From contig JAFEDD010000004.1 in NCBI GenBank assembly GCA_018241765.1, forward strand, positions 195,672 to 255,733: a stretch of 60,062 nt of DNA. Reading direction: 5' to 3'. Within the stretch, counting starts at the first letter, position 1. The number at the start of each line of letters is the position of its first letter. This DNA is from Pseudomonadota bacterium (GTDB lineage Bacteria; Pseudomonadota; Gammaproteobacteria; Burkholderiales; Casimicrobiaceae). The notes below the pieces were generated by a model. That model was not told the DNA's origin and did not search any database. It was given only the letters and a program-made list of their open reading frames with translations. Below are positions 34,313 through 41,633 of the stretch, piece after piece. The position numbers and the translations under genes were made by a program.

Positions 34313-35557
34313 CTAACGCGCGATGAGCAGGTCAGCCACCGCACAAGCGATGACCTGAGTCGCGCGACGCAGATCGTCGAGCAACAGATTCTCGTCGGCG
34401 CGCTTGGCGTTCGATTCCGGCACCGTGCGCGGCCCCGCACCGTAGAGCACCACGGGAATGCCAGCCTCGCCATAGAGTCGCGCGTCGGTGTAGAGCGGCA
34501 CGCCGACCGCCGGCAACACCTCGCCAAACACGCGTTCGCCATGGCGTTGCAACGCGGCGATCAGCGGCCGCTGCGCCGCTGACGGTTTCAGCGCCCGGGC
34601 AAGCAGCAGGCGCTTGATGTCGACGCGAATGCCGGTGCGGCCCGCAACCGCACCTTCGATGAGCGCGCGCACTTCCGCCTCGACGACGGCCGGGTCTTCC
34701 TCGGGAATCAGCCGTCGATCCATCTTCAGCACGACCTTGCCGGGCACCACATTGGTGTTGGTGCCACCGGCAATCTGCCCGACCAGCATCGTCGGCGAAT
34801 GGATGCCCGCGACCTGCGAACGAATCTTGGCCAGATCAGGCAGCTTGCCGTAGATTGCGTTCAGAATGGCGGTGGCCGCCTGCAACGCATCGTGCCCGGT
34901 CTCGGGCATCGAACCATGTGTCGCCGTGCCGTGCACGGTGATTTCGAACTGCAGGCAGCCATTGTGCGCGCTGACGATCGCGTAGCTGAAGCTCGCACCG
35001 ATGACGCAATCAGGATTCGTCAGTTTTTGCTCGAGCAGATACCCCGGCCCAAGCAACCCGCCGAACTCCTCGTCGTACGTCAGATGGAGTTCCACCGTCC
35101 CATCGAGGGGCGCGCCCTGTGCGGCGGCAGCCTTCAGTGCATCGAGAGCAAACGTGAAGCTCGCAATGTCGCTCTTGCTGACGGCGACGCCACGCGCGTA
35201 CATGCGGCCATCGCGGATTTCACCGCCGTACGGATCGACGCTCCACCCCTCGCCGGGCGGCACGACGTCACCGTGCGCATTGAGCGCGATGGTCGGACCG
35301 CGTCCGGAGCCGAAGGATTGGCGCACGATGAGGTTCGTGATCGATTGCATGCCGTAATCGCGCACGCGCTCGGATGGCACCACGTGGCGCTCGACGGTAT
35401 AACCCTTCGCCGTGAGCAGTGCGGCGGCCTGCTCGGCGGCGCGCGCGTTGTCCCCGGGTGGTGTGTCGGAGGGCACGCGCACGATCGTGCGCAGGAATTC
35501 GATCTGTTCGGGATGGTGGCGATCGACATGGTCGGTCAATGTCGCTTCGAGGTTCAT
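34313..35557 (-). CDS. M20 family metallopeptidase/amidohydrolase
   Basis: A 414-residue ArgE/DapE/ACY1-type enzyme. NAHGDVVPPGEGWSVDPY holds the first metal His and Asp, LTYDEEFGG the catalytic Glu pair, and HGTATHGSMPETG the dimerisation-domain His. It is translated with the allantoate amidohydrolase: its ATG overlaps that stop by 4 bp (ATGA). The coupling suggests it acts on a ureide, carbamoyl or N-acyl intermediate downstream of allantoate, but its specificity cannot be read from motifs and an N-acyl amino acid deacylase role is equally open. Confidence 0.82.
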   Translation of the reverse strand: MNLEATLTDHVDRHHPEQIEFLRTIVRVPSDTPPGDNARAAEQAAALLTAKGYTVERHVVPSERVRDYGMQSITNLIVRQSFGSGRGPTIALNAHGDVVPPGEGWSVDPYGGEIRDGRMYARGVAVSKSDIASFTFALDALKAAAAQGAPLDGTVELHLTYDEEFGGLLGPGYLLEQKLTNPDCVIGASFSYAIVSAHNGCLQFEITVHGTATHGSMPETGHDALQAATAILNAIYGKLPDLAKIRSQVAGIHSPTMLVGQIAGGTNTNVVPGKVVLKMDRRLIPEEDPAVVEAEVRALIEGAVAGRTGIRVDIKRLLLARALKPSAAQRPLIAALQRHGERVFGEVLPAVGVPLYTDARLYGEAGIPVVLYGAGPRTVPESNAKRADENLLLDDLRRATQVIACAVADLLIAR

Positions 35558-36837
35558 GGCGTGTCCGTGGGTTGGGTTGCGTGAGCGGCCGCAATCGCTC
35601 GCGTCGGGCTCTGGAAATGCTCGAAGAAGTGCAGCAGCACGAGCGTGGCGACTTCGGCGTCTTCGGCGCTGATGATTTCGTCGGGATGATGGCTGATGCC
35701 ACGATTGCCGCAACGCACGAAGAGCATGGCCATGGGCATGATGGCAGGAAACGCCATCGCGTCATGGCCGGCGCCGCTGGCCAGGTAACGCGGCGCGATG
35801 CCGTTCGCTTCGATCGCGGCGGCGACCTGTTGCTGCAACTCGGCATCGCAGCGGGCGGCCGCTTCGTCGTACAGCGTTTCGATGGCAACGCTCACGCGAC
35901 GACGTGCCCCGATTCGGCGGATGGCATCGTCGATCGCGGCGACGGCATCGTGGCGCCGGCGATCATCGCCCGAACGCAGGTCGATGGTGAAATCGACGTC
36001 CTGCGCGATGACATTGATCGCCCCCGGACGCACGGCGAGCCGGCCGACGGTGCCGACCAGCCCTTCGTGTTCCGTGCAGTGGCGCTCGATCGCGAGCACC
36101 ATTTCCGCGGCAGCCGCGAGCGCGTCCTGGCGCGCGCCCATGGGCACCGTGCCGGCATGACCGGCGAGCCCGGTGACGCGGACTCGCTGACGCGTCGCGC
36201 CAGCGATGGCGGTGACGACGCCGACCGCGAGGCCGGCATCGAGCAATACCGGGCCCTGCTCGATGTGGCTCTCGATGAAAGCGACGACGTTGCCGTGCGC
36301 GGCATGCCGGCGATCGAGCGCGCGCCAGCCCTCGGGGTCGCCGCCGAACGCGACGAGCGCGTCGCGCAGGCTCAGCCCCGACTCGTCCGTGCGGTCGAGC
36401 CAATCCGGATCGAACTGCCCGGTCATCGCGCGACTGCCGATCAGCGTTGCCGGGAAACGTACGCCCTCTTCATCGCCGAACGCGACGACCTCGATCGTGA
36501 TGGGCAGCCGCACGCCACGGCGATGCAGATCGCGCACACAGGCGATCGCTGAAAGGATGCCGAACAGGCCATCGTAGCGTCCGGCATTGCGCACGCTGTC
36601 CTGATGCGATCCGGTCATGACGACCGCGGCATCGGGTTGGGCGGCGGCGTAGCGGCCGACGATGTTGCCGAGCGCGTCGAACGACGCGCTCATCCCCGCC
36701 TCGCGCATGAGGGTGAGCAGGTAGTCACCGGCTGCCCGATGCTGCGGCGACAGGTACGTTCGGGTGATGCGCGGCGCGTCCTCGCTGAAGGTCGCCAGGA
36801 TGTCGGCTTGCCGCAGGATGTCGGGCCCGAAACGCAT
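35554..36837 (-). CDS. allC: Allantoate amidohydrolase (M20, hydantoinase/carbamoylase family)
   Basis: A 427-residue Zn/Mn amidohydrolase of the Zn-dependent hydantoinase/carbamoylase family. VMTGSHQDSVRNAGRYDGLFG has the first metal ligands, VVAFGDEEGVRFPATLIGSR the catalytic Glu, FIESHIEQGPVL another ligand, and SGAGHDAMAF the substrate site. Directly after allantoinase (stop of puuE 10 bp upstream), it should convert allantoate to ureidoglycine/ureidoglycolate with loss of ammonia and CO2. N-carbamoyl-amino acid hydrolase is the main alternative. ATG 36837 is chosen, since upstream residues in the frame overlap puuE. Confidence 0.85.
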   Translation of the reverse strand: MRFGPDILRQADILATFSEDAPRITRTYLSPQHRAAGDYLLTLMREAGMSASFDALGNIVGRYAAAQPDAAVVMTGSHQDSVRNAGRYDGLFGILSAIACVRDLHRRGVRLPITIEVVAFGDEEGVRFPATLIGSRAMTGQFDPDWLDRTDESGLSLRDALVAFGGDPEGWRALDRRHAAHGNVVAFIESHIEQGPVLLDAGLAVGVVTAIAGATRQRVRVTGLAGHAGTVPMGARQDALAAAAEMVLAIERHCTEHEGLVGTVGRLAVRPGAINVIAQDVDFTIDLRSGDDRRRHDAVAAIDDAIRRIGARRRVSVAIETLYDEAAARCDAELQQQVAAAIEANGIAPRYLASGAGHDAMAFPAIMPMAMLFVRCGNRGISHHPDEIISAEDAEVATLVLLHFFEHFQSPTRAIAAAHATQPTDTP

Positions 36838-36847
36838 GCTGGTCACG

Positions 36848-37786
36848 TCAGGCCGCGGAAGGCTCGGGATGCACCGCACGCCAGTGACGGGCGATGTCGA
36901 TGCGGCGTGCGACCCAAACGCGCTCATGGGTCTGCAGGTGATCGAGGAAGCGTTGCAGGCCGCGCAGCCGCGCCGGCTGCCCCAGCAGGCGACAGTGCAT
37001 GCCGACGCTCATCATCTTCGGCACTTCCTCACCTTCGGCGTAGAGCACGTCAAAGGTGTCGATCAGGCATTGCGCGAAGTCGGCGCCGGTGGCAAAACCG
37101 GCCGGAGAGGAGAACTTCATGTCGTTGACACTCAGCGTGTAGGGAACGATGAGCTGATGGCGGACCCTGCCGTTGCCCATCGCCACCGGGAGGTAGAAGG
37201 GTAGATCGTCGCCGTAGTGGTCGCTGTCGTACTCGAAGCCACCATGCTCGAGCACGAGGCGCCGCGTGTTCGGGCTGTCACGGCCGGTGTACCAGCCATA
37301 CGGCCATTGGCCTTGGGTCAAGTCGCGCAGCGTGCGCGTGGCAAGCGCAATCTGCGCGCGCTCTTCATCCTCGCTCATGTGCTGATGGTGAATCCAGCGC
37401 AGCCCGTGGCAGGCGATTTCATGTCCGAGCTCGGCGAATGCGGCCGTCGCGTCGGGGTTGCGTGCCAGCGCCGTCGCTACGCCAAATACGGTGAGCGGCA
37501 GCTGGCGGCGCGCGAACTCTCGCAGCAGTCGCCAGACACCGGCGCGCGAGCCGTATTCGTACATCGATTCCATCGACAGGTGGCGATCCGGGTAAGCGGC
37601 GGCGCCGACGATTTCGGAGAGAAAGGTTTCCGAGGCGGCGTCACCATGCAGCACGCAAGCCTCGCCGCCTTCCTCATAGTTCAGGACGAAGCTGACCGCG
37701 ATGCGCGCGCGGCCCGGCCAGTGCGCCTGTGGCGGCGTGCGGCCGTAGCCGATCAGGTCGCGGGGATAGTCGGTCGTCCAGGCCAT
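36848..37786 (-). CDS. puuE: Allantoinase PuuE (polysaccharide deacetylase-like)
   Basis: A 312-residue NodB-fold protein of the cofactor-independent allantoinase type, unrelated to AllB: YPRDLIGYGRTPPQAHWPG at the N-terminus, VLNYEEGGEACVLHGD, LGHEIACHGLRWIHHQHM and GWYTGRDSPNTRRLV. It opens the allantoin ring to give allantoate. It heads the leftward arm of the cluster (puuE-allC-M20), divergent from hyi-uraD-uraH-puuD. Confidence 0.93.
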   Translation of the reverse strand: MAWTTDYPRDLIGYGRTPPQAHWPGRARIAVSFVLNYEEGGEACVLHGDAASETFLSEIVGAAAYPDRHLSMESMYEYGSRAGVWRLLREFARRQLPLTVFGVATALARNPDATAAFAELGHEIACHGLRWIHHQHMSEDEERAQIALATRTLRDLTQGQWPYGWYTGRDSPNTRRLVLEHGGFEYDSDHYGDDLPFYLPVAMGNGRVRHQLIVPYTLSVNDMKFSSPAGFATGADFAQCLIDTFDVLYAEGEEVPKMMSVGMHCRLLGQPARLRGLQRFLDHLQTHERVWVARRIDIARHWRAVHPEPSAA

Positions 37787-37910
37787 GGCCGAGGAATGCT
37801 CACGAAGGAGCGTGCAGTCTAGCCGCTGTTGCAGCGCTCCCGTCGTCGCCGGCGCTTATACAGGGCATGCGCCGACAGCGAGGACCGCGTCGCACGACGG
37901 GGCATACTGC

Positions 37911-37930
37911 GCAACATTCACTGGTGTTGC
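37911..37930. promoter_or_regulatory. Inverted repeat in the divergent puuE-hyi promoter region
   Basis: GCAACA (37911-37916) and TGTTGC (37925-37930) form a 6-bp inverted repeat around 8 bp, just before the hyi ribosome site. As the only symmetrical motif in the 157-bp divergent gap it may be an operator for a purine-responsive regulator, but no regulator gene lies in the cluster. Confidence 0.35.
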
Positions 37931-37943
37931 GTTCGGAGTGCCC

Positions 37944-38723
37944 ATGCTTCGTTTTTCGGCCAACCTGTCGTTTCTGTTTCAGGAGCTACCGTTGCGGGAG
38001 CGGTTCGCGGCTGCGGCGGCGGCGGGTTTTCAGGGTGTCGAGTACATGTCGCCGTACGACGAAGATGCGAACGTGTTGCGCTCGCTGCTGCGAGGACACG
38101 GCCTGTCGCAGGTGTTGTTCAATCTGCCGGCAGGGGATTGGACGCGCGGCGAGCGGGGCCTCGCCTGCCTGCCCGATCGCGTCGTCGAATTTCGACAAGG
38201 CGTGGCGACGGCGCTGCGCTACGCTGCGGCGCTCGACTGCCCTCGTCTCAATTGCCTGGCCGGCATCGCCTCCCCCGACGTTGAGCCCGAGCGGGCGCGA
38301 GCAACGCTGATCGATAACCTGCGCTTCGCGGCCAGCGCATGCGAGGCGGCGGGCGCGACGCTGCTGCTCGAGCCGATCAACCGGTTCGATATGCCCGGGT
38401 ACCTCGTCCAGCGCACGGTGGATGCGCTGGCGATCATCGATGCCGTCGGCAGCCCGCATCTCCGGCTGCAATACGATGTCTACCACGCGCAGCGCACGGA
38501 GGGTGAACTCGCCGCCACGCTGAGGGCGCATGTCGGGCGCATCGGACACATCCAGATTGCCGACAATCCGGGGCGGCATGAACCGGGCAGCGGCGAAATC
38601 AACTACGGGTGGTTGCTGCGCCACATCGACGCGCTCGGGTACGAGGGCTGGGTGGGCTGCGAATACCATCCACGCACGACCACGGTGGCCGGGCTCGGGT
38701 GGATGCGCAACGTGGCACCGTAG
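37944..38723 (+). CDS. hyi: Hydroxypyruvate isomerase
   Basis: A 259-residue TIM-barrel protein of the Hyi/xylose-isomerase-like family: MLRFSANLSFLFQELPLRER at the N-terminus, LLLEPINRFDMPGY with the catalytic Glu, LQYDVYHAQ, and WVGCEYHPR with the second Glu. Hyi interconverts hydroxypyruvate and tartronate semialdehyde, the fate of glyoxylate after glyoxylate carboligase. Its place in the urate cluster suggests that ureide-derived glyoxylate is used this way; gcl and glxR are not in the window. GGAG lies just before ATG 37944. Confidence 0.9.
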   Translation: MLRFSANLSFLFQELPLRERFAAAAAAGFQGVEYMSPYDEDANVLRSLLRGHGLSQVLFNLPAGDWTRGERGLACLPDRVVEFRQGVATALRYAAALDCPRLNCLAGIASPDVEPERARATLIDNLRFAASACEAAGATLLLEPINRFDMPGYLVQRTVDALAIIDAVGSPHLRLQYDVYHAQRTEGELAATLRAHVGRIGHIQIADNPGRHEPGSGEINYGWLLRHIDALGYEGWVGCEYHPRTTTVAGLGWMRNVAP

Positions 38724-38878
38724 TCGCCGTCCGCGATGGCCCGTATAGCGGTCGCGTTATGACGGGAAGCGCCGCGACGGCTTATGCTGCAAGTCGCGCG
38801 GCGCGCTGTGACACTCGGGACTTGTCCCGGCGTGCAACGGAGGCGGCGGTGCAGCCCGTTGTTCGATCGACCCTTGCC

Positions 38879-39397
38879 ATGCCCACGCTCGACGAAATCA
38901 ATCGCTTCAGGCCTGCCGAGTTTTCCCGTGCATTCGGCGCCGTCTACGAGCATTCGGCGTGGATCGCGGAGCGCGCGTTCGCGCTGCGGCCGGCGACGGG
39001 CTTTGCGTCACGCGCAGCCGTGCATGCGGCGTTGGTGGCGACGGTGCAGGCCGCAGGCGCTGACGAGCAACTCGCGCTGCTCGATGCCCACCCCGAACTC
39101 GCTGGCAAGGAGGCGGAAGCGGGTGCGTTGACCGCGGCATCGCAACGCGAGCAATCCGCCGCGGGGCTGATCGGGCTGACGAGCGAGGAGACGCAGCGGT
39201 TGCGCGCCTTGAATGCGCGTTATCGTGATCGTTTCGGATTCCCGTTCATCATTGCCGCGCGCAACAACACCCGCGCGGCAATCTTCGGCGCGCTTGAAGC
39301 GCGTCTGCACAACACCCGCGCGATGGAGATCAACAACGCGCTGATGCAAGTCGGCGAAATCGCTCGGCTGCGTGTGTTCGACTTGATCGAGGCGTAG
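38879..39397 (+). CDS. uraD: OHCU decarboxylase
   Basis: A 172-residue protein of the 2-oxo-4-hydroxy-4-carboxy-5-ureidoimidazoline decarboxylase family, giving S-allantoin. LDEINRFRPAEFSRAFG starts the domain, LLDAHPELAGK carries the catalytic His, and RYRDRFGFPFIIAAR is the conserved C-terminal motif. ATG 38879 is chosen over upstream frames that overlap hyi. uraH follows 2 bp after its stop. Confidence 0.94.
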   Translation: MPTLDEINRFRPAEFSRAFGAVYEHSAWIAERAFALRPATGFASRAAVHAALVATVQAAGADEQLALLDAHPELAGKEAEAGALTAASQREQSAAGLIGLTSEETQRLRALNARYRDRFGFPFIIAARNNTRAAIFGALEARLHNTRAMEINNALMQVGEIARLRVFDLIEA

Positions 39398-39399
39398 GC

Positions 39400-39750
39400 A
39401 TGGGCAGACTTTCGACGCATGTGCTCGACACCGTTCACGGTACTCCGGCGGCCAACGTGGTCATCGAATGGTTCGCGATGGACGGCTCGCCGCGATTGCT
39501 GGGAACGGCGCGCACCAATGACGATGGGCGCACCGATGCCGCGTTGCTCGAAGGCGATCGCCTGCTTGTCGGGCGCTACCGATTGCTCTTTCATGTCGGT
39601 GACTACTTCCGCCGTCGTGGTCTGGTGCTGCCCTCCCCAGCGTTTCTCGATGTCGTGACGGTCGATTTCGGCGTCGCTGACGCGAGCGCCAATTACCACG
39701 TCCCACTGGTGTGTTCCCCGTGGACCTATGCCACCTATCGCGGAAGCTGA
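39400..39750 (+). CDS. uraH: 5-hydroxyisourate hydrolase (transthyretin-like)
   Basis: A 116-residue transthyretin-related enzyme: LSTHVLDTVHGTPAAN with the active-site His, a central Arg, HYHVPLV-like NYHVPLVCSPWTYATYRGS with the diagnostic C-terminal YRGS. It hydrolyses 5-hydroxyisourate to OHCU. It lies between uraD (2 bp) and puuD (75 bp), so the three steps after urate oxidation are encoded together. Confidence 0.96.
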   Translation: MGRLSTHVLDTVHGTPAANVVIEWFAMDGSPRLLGTARTNDDGRTDAALLEGDRLLVGRYRLLFHVGDYFRRRGLVLPSPAFLDVVTVDFGVADASANYHVPLVCSPWTYATYRGS

Positions 39751-39825
39751 GGCAGGCATGGCAACGCTGATTGCCGTCACATGGCGCGATAGCCGCTTGG
39801 TGAAGATTGCGCCGGTCCTGTTGCG

Positions 39826-41025
39826 ATGATGGAATCCTACGTCGCCGATTGGCTCAATCTGCTGCTGCGCTGGCTGCACGTGATCACCGGCATCGCGTGG
39901 ATCGGTTCTTCGTTCTATTTCGTTTGGCTCGACAACAGCCTGGTCAAGCCGACCGCACCCGAACTGAAGGAGAAGGGCGTCGACGGCGAACTTTGGGCCG
40001 TGCACGGCGGCGGGTTCTACAACCCGCAGAAGTACCTGGTCGCCCCGAAAGCGCTGCCCGAGCATCTGCATTGGTTCTACTGGGAGAGCTACTGGACATG
40101 GATGAGCGGCTTTGCGCTGTTCGTCGTGCTGTATCTCTTCAACGCCTCGACGTTTCTGATCGACGGCAAAGTCCATGCGTGGGGCTCGCCGGCAGCGGCT
40201 GTGCTCGCCTCGCTCGTCTTTCTGGTGATGGGGTGGGTCGTCTACGATGGCATTTGCCGGGCCTTTGGGCAGCGCGCCCACGGCGAGCGCATCGTTGGTG
40301 TTTTGGTGGCGATCTACGTCGTCGCCGCGACCTGGGTGGCCTGCCATCTGTTTGCCGGCCGCGCGGCGTTTCTGCTGACTGGCGCGATGCTCGCCACGGC
40401 TATGAGCGCCAACGTGCTGATGGTGATCATTCCGGGCCAGAGAAAGACGGTGGCGTCAATGAAAGCGGGCCGCACGCCCGACCCAATCCATCCGCTGCGC
40501 GCGAAGCAGCGTAGTGTGCACAACACCTATTTCACGCTGCCCGTGCTGTTCGCGATGCTGTCGAACCACTACAGCATGACCTATGGCGCGCCGCAAAACT
40601 GGCTCGTGCTGACGGTGATCATGCTTGCCGGTGCGCTGATCCGCCAATACTTCGTGGCGAGGCACAAGGGGCGATCGGACTGGGGCTTTTTTGCGGCGGG
40701 AGCCTTCCTGCTCATCGCCGTTGCGGCGTGGCTCGCGCCCGCATCCGACCGCGACGTGGCGCTCGATCGTGCGCCGACTCCCGGGGAGATTCGCGGCATC
40801 ATCGAAGTGCGCTGCCAGCCTTGCCATAACGCGCAGACGTTTTCGAAAAACATCCAGCTGCATACGCCGGAGTTGATTGCGCGTAACGCGCCGTCCATCT
40901 ACCAACAGGTGGTCGTCGCGCGCACGATGCCGCTCGGCAACGCGACCGCGATGACCGAGGGCGAACGCGCCGCACTTGCCGCGTGGGTTCGCGCGGGCGC
41001 CCCGATGGAGACGGCAGGGCACTGA
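39826..41025 (+). CDS. puuD: Urate hydroxylase PuuD (membrane protein with cytochrome c domain)
   Basis: A 399-residue protein with about eight membrane helices (WLNLLLRWLHVITGIAWIGS at the start) and a C-terminal mono-heme cytochrome c domain: RCQPCHN with Cys330, Cys333 and His334, and a later Met (TMPLGNATAMT) as likely sixth ligand. PuuD oxidises urate to 5-hydroxyisourate and passes electrons to the respiratory chain rather than making H2O2. It is the last gene of hyi-uraD-uraH-puuD; palindrome copy 3 follows. Confidence 0.93.
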   Translation: MMESYVADWLNLLLRWLHVITGIAWIGSSFYFVWLDNSLVKPTAPELKEKGVDGELWAVHGGGFYNPQKYLVAPKALPEHLHWFYWESYWTWMSGFALFVVLYLFNASTFLIDGKVHAWGSPAAAVLASLVFLVMGWVVYDGICRAFGQRAHGERIVGVLVAIYVVAATWVACHLFAGRAAFLLTGAMLATAMSANVLMVIIPGQRKTVASMKAGRTPDPIHPLRAKQRSVHNTYFTLPVLFAMLSNHYSMTYGAPQNWLVLTVIMLAGALIRQYFVARHKGRSDWGFFAAGAFLLIAVAAWLAPASDRDVALDRAPTPGEIRGIIEVRCQPCHNAQTFSKNIQLHTPELIARNAPSIYQQVVVARTMPLGNATAMTEGERAALAAWVRAGAPMETAGH

Positions 41026-41084
41026 ACCCGCCGAGCGACGGCCGCGCGAGCCGGAAGGCGCGCGTCCGTTGTCCATTCTCCGAT

Positions 41085-41205
41085 ACAACTTTTCTCGCAA
41101 ACGACGTCTATAACGGGCTTGGGGCGCGATTCGAGCTGATGTCGACTTTCGCTACTTTTTGCCGCCAAGCCCGTTGTGAACGCCATTTGAGCAAAAAGTT
41201 GTTGT
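41085..41205. repeat. Dispersed ~121-bp imperfect palindrome, copy 3 (inverted)
   Basis: In reverse complement it reads AACAACTTTTTGCTCAAATG, ACAACGGGCTTGGCGGC, then the centre GAAAGTCGACATCAGCTCGA and the second arm CAAGCCCGTTATAGACGTCG. The CAAATGGCGTnCACAACGGG block matches copy 1 and the AAAGTCGACATCAG centre matches copy 2. It lies between puuD and rnpB. Confidence 0.82.
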
Positions 41206-41248
41206 GAAAATTGGGGATGACTGCGCGGTGATTTATGCCCAAATGCCC

Positions 41249-41254
41249 GATAAT
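41249..41254 (+). promoter_or_regulatory. Candidate -10 box of rnpB
   Basis: GATAAT ends 7 bp before the inferred first base of the RNase P RNA, the expected distance. No good -35 hexamer is seen 16-18 bp upstream. Confidence 0.45.
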
Positions 41255-41261
41255 TGCGCCC

Positions 41262-41604
41262 GAAGCTGGCCGGGCAGTCGCTGGTTGCGCAAGCAACGGG
41301 AGGAAGGTCCGGGCTCCATCGAGCAGGGTAGCGGCTAACGGCCGCCCGCTGAAAGCCGCAAGGTACAAGGCGAGGAACAGGGCCACAGAGACGAGCGTAT
41401 TCAGTTACGGTGAAACGCGGCAACCTCTACCCGGAGCAATACCAAATAGGCACGCGCCGTGAGCGAGCGATCGCTCACCCAAGGCGGCTCGTCGGAGCGT
41501 GCGGGTAGGTAGCTAGAGCCCATCGGTAACGATGGGCCCAGAGGAATGACTGCTACGGCGGGGCAACCCGCCGACAGAACCCGGCCTACAGGCCAGCTTC
41601 CCTC
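41262..41604 (+). ncRNA. rnpB: RNase P catalytic RNA (M1 RNA)
   Basis: A type A RNase P RNA of about 343 nt. The ends pair (GAAGCTGGCC with GGCCAGCTTC). Universal core pieces are present: GAGGAAGGTCCGGGCTCCAT early, ACAGAGACGAG, GGTGAAACGCGGCAACC in the middle, and AGAGGAATGACTGCT with ACAGAACCCGGCCTACAGG near the 3' end. It processes tRNA 5' leaders with RnpA. It converges on chpA, whose stop lies about 30 bp further on. Confidence 0.95.
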
Positions 41605-41633
41605 AATTCAGGTCGCCGCAGCGCGCGCGGCGC

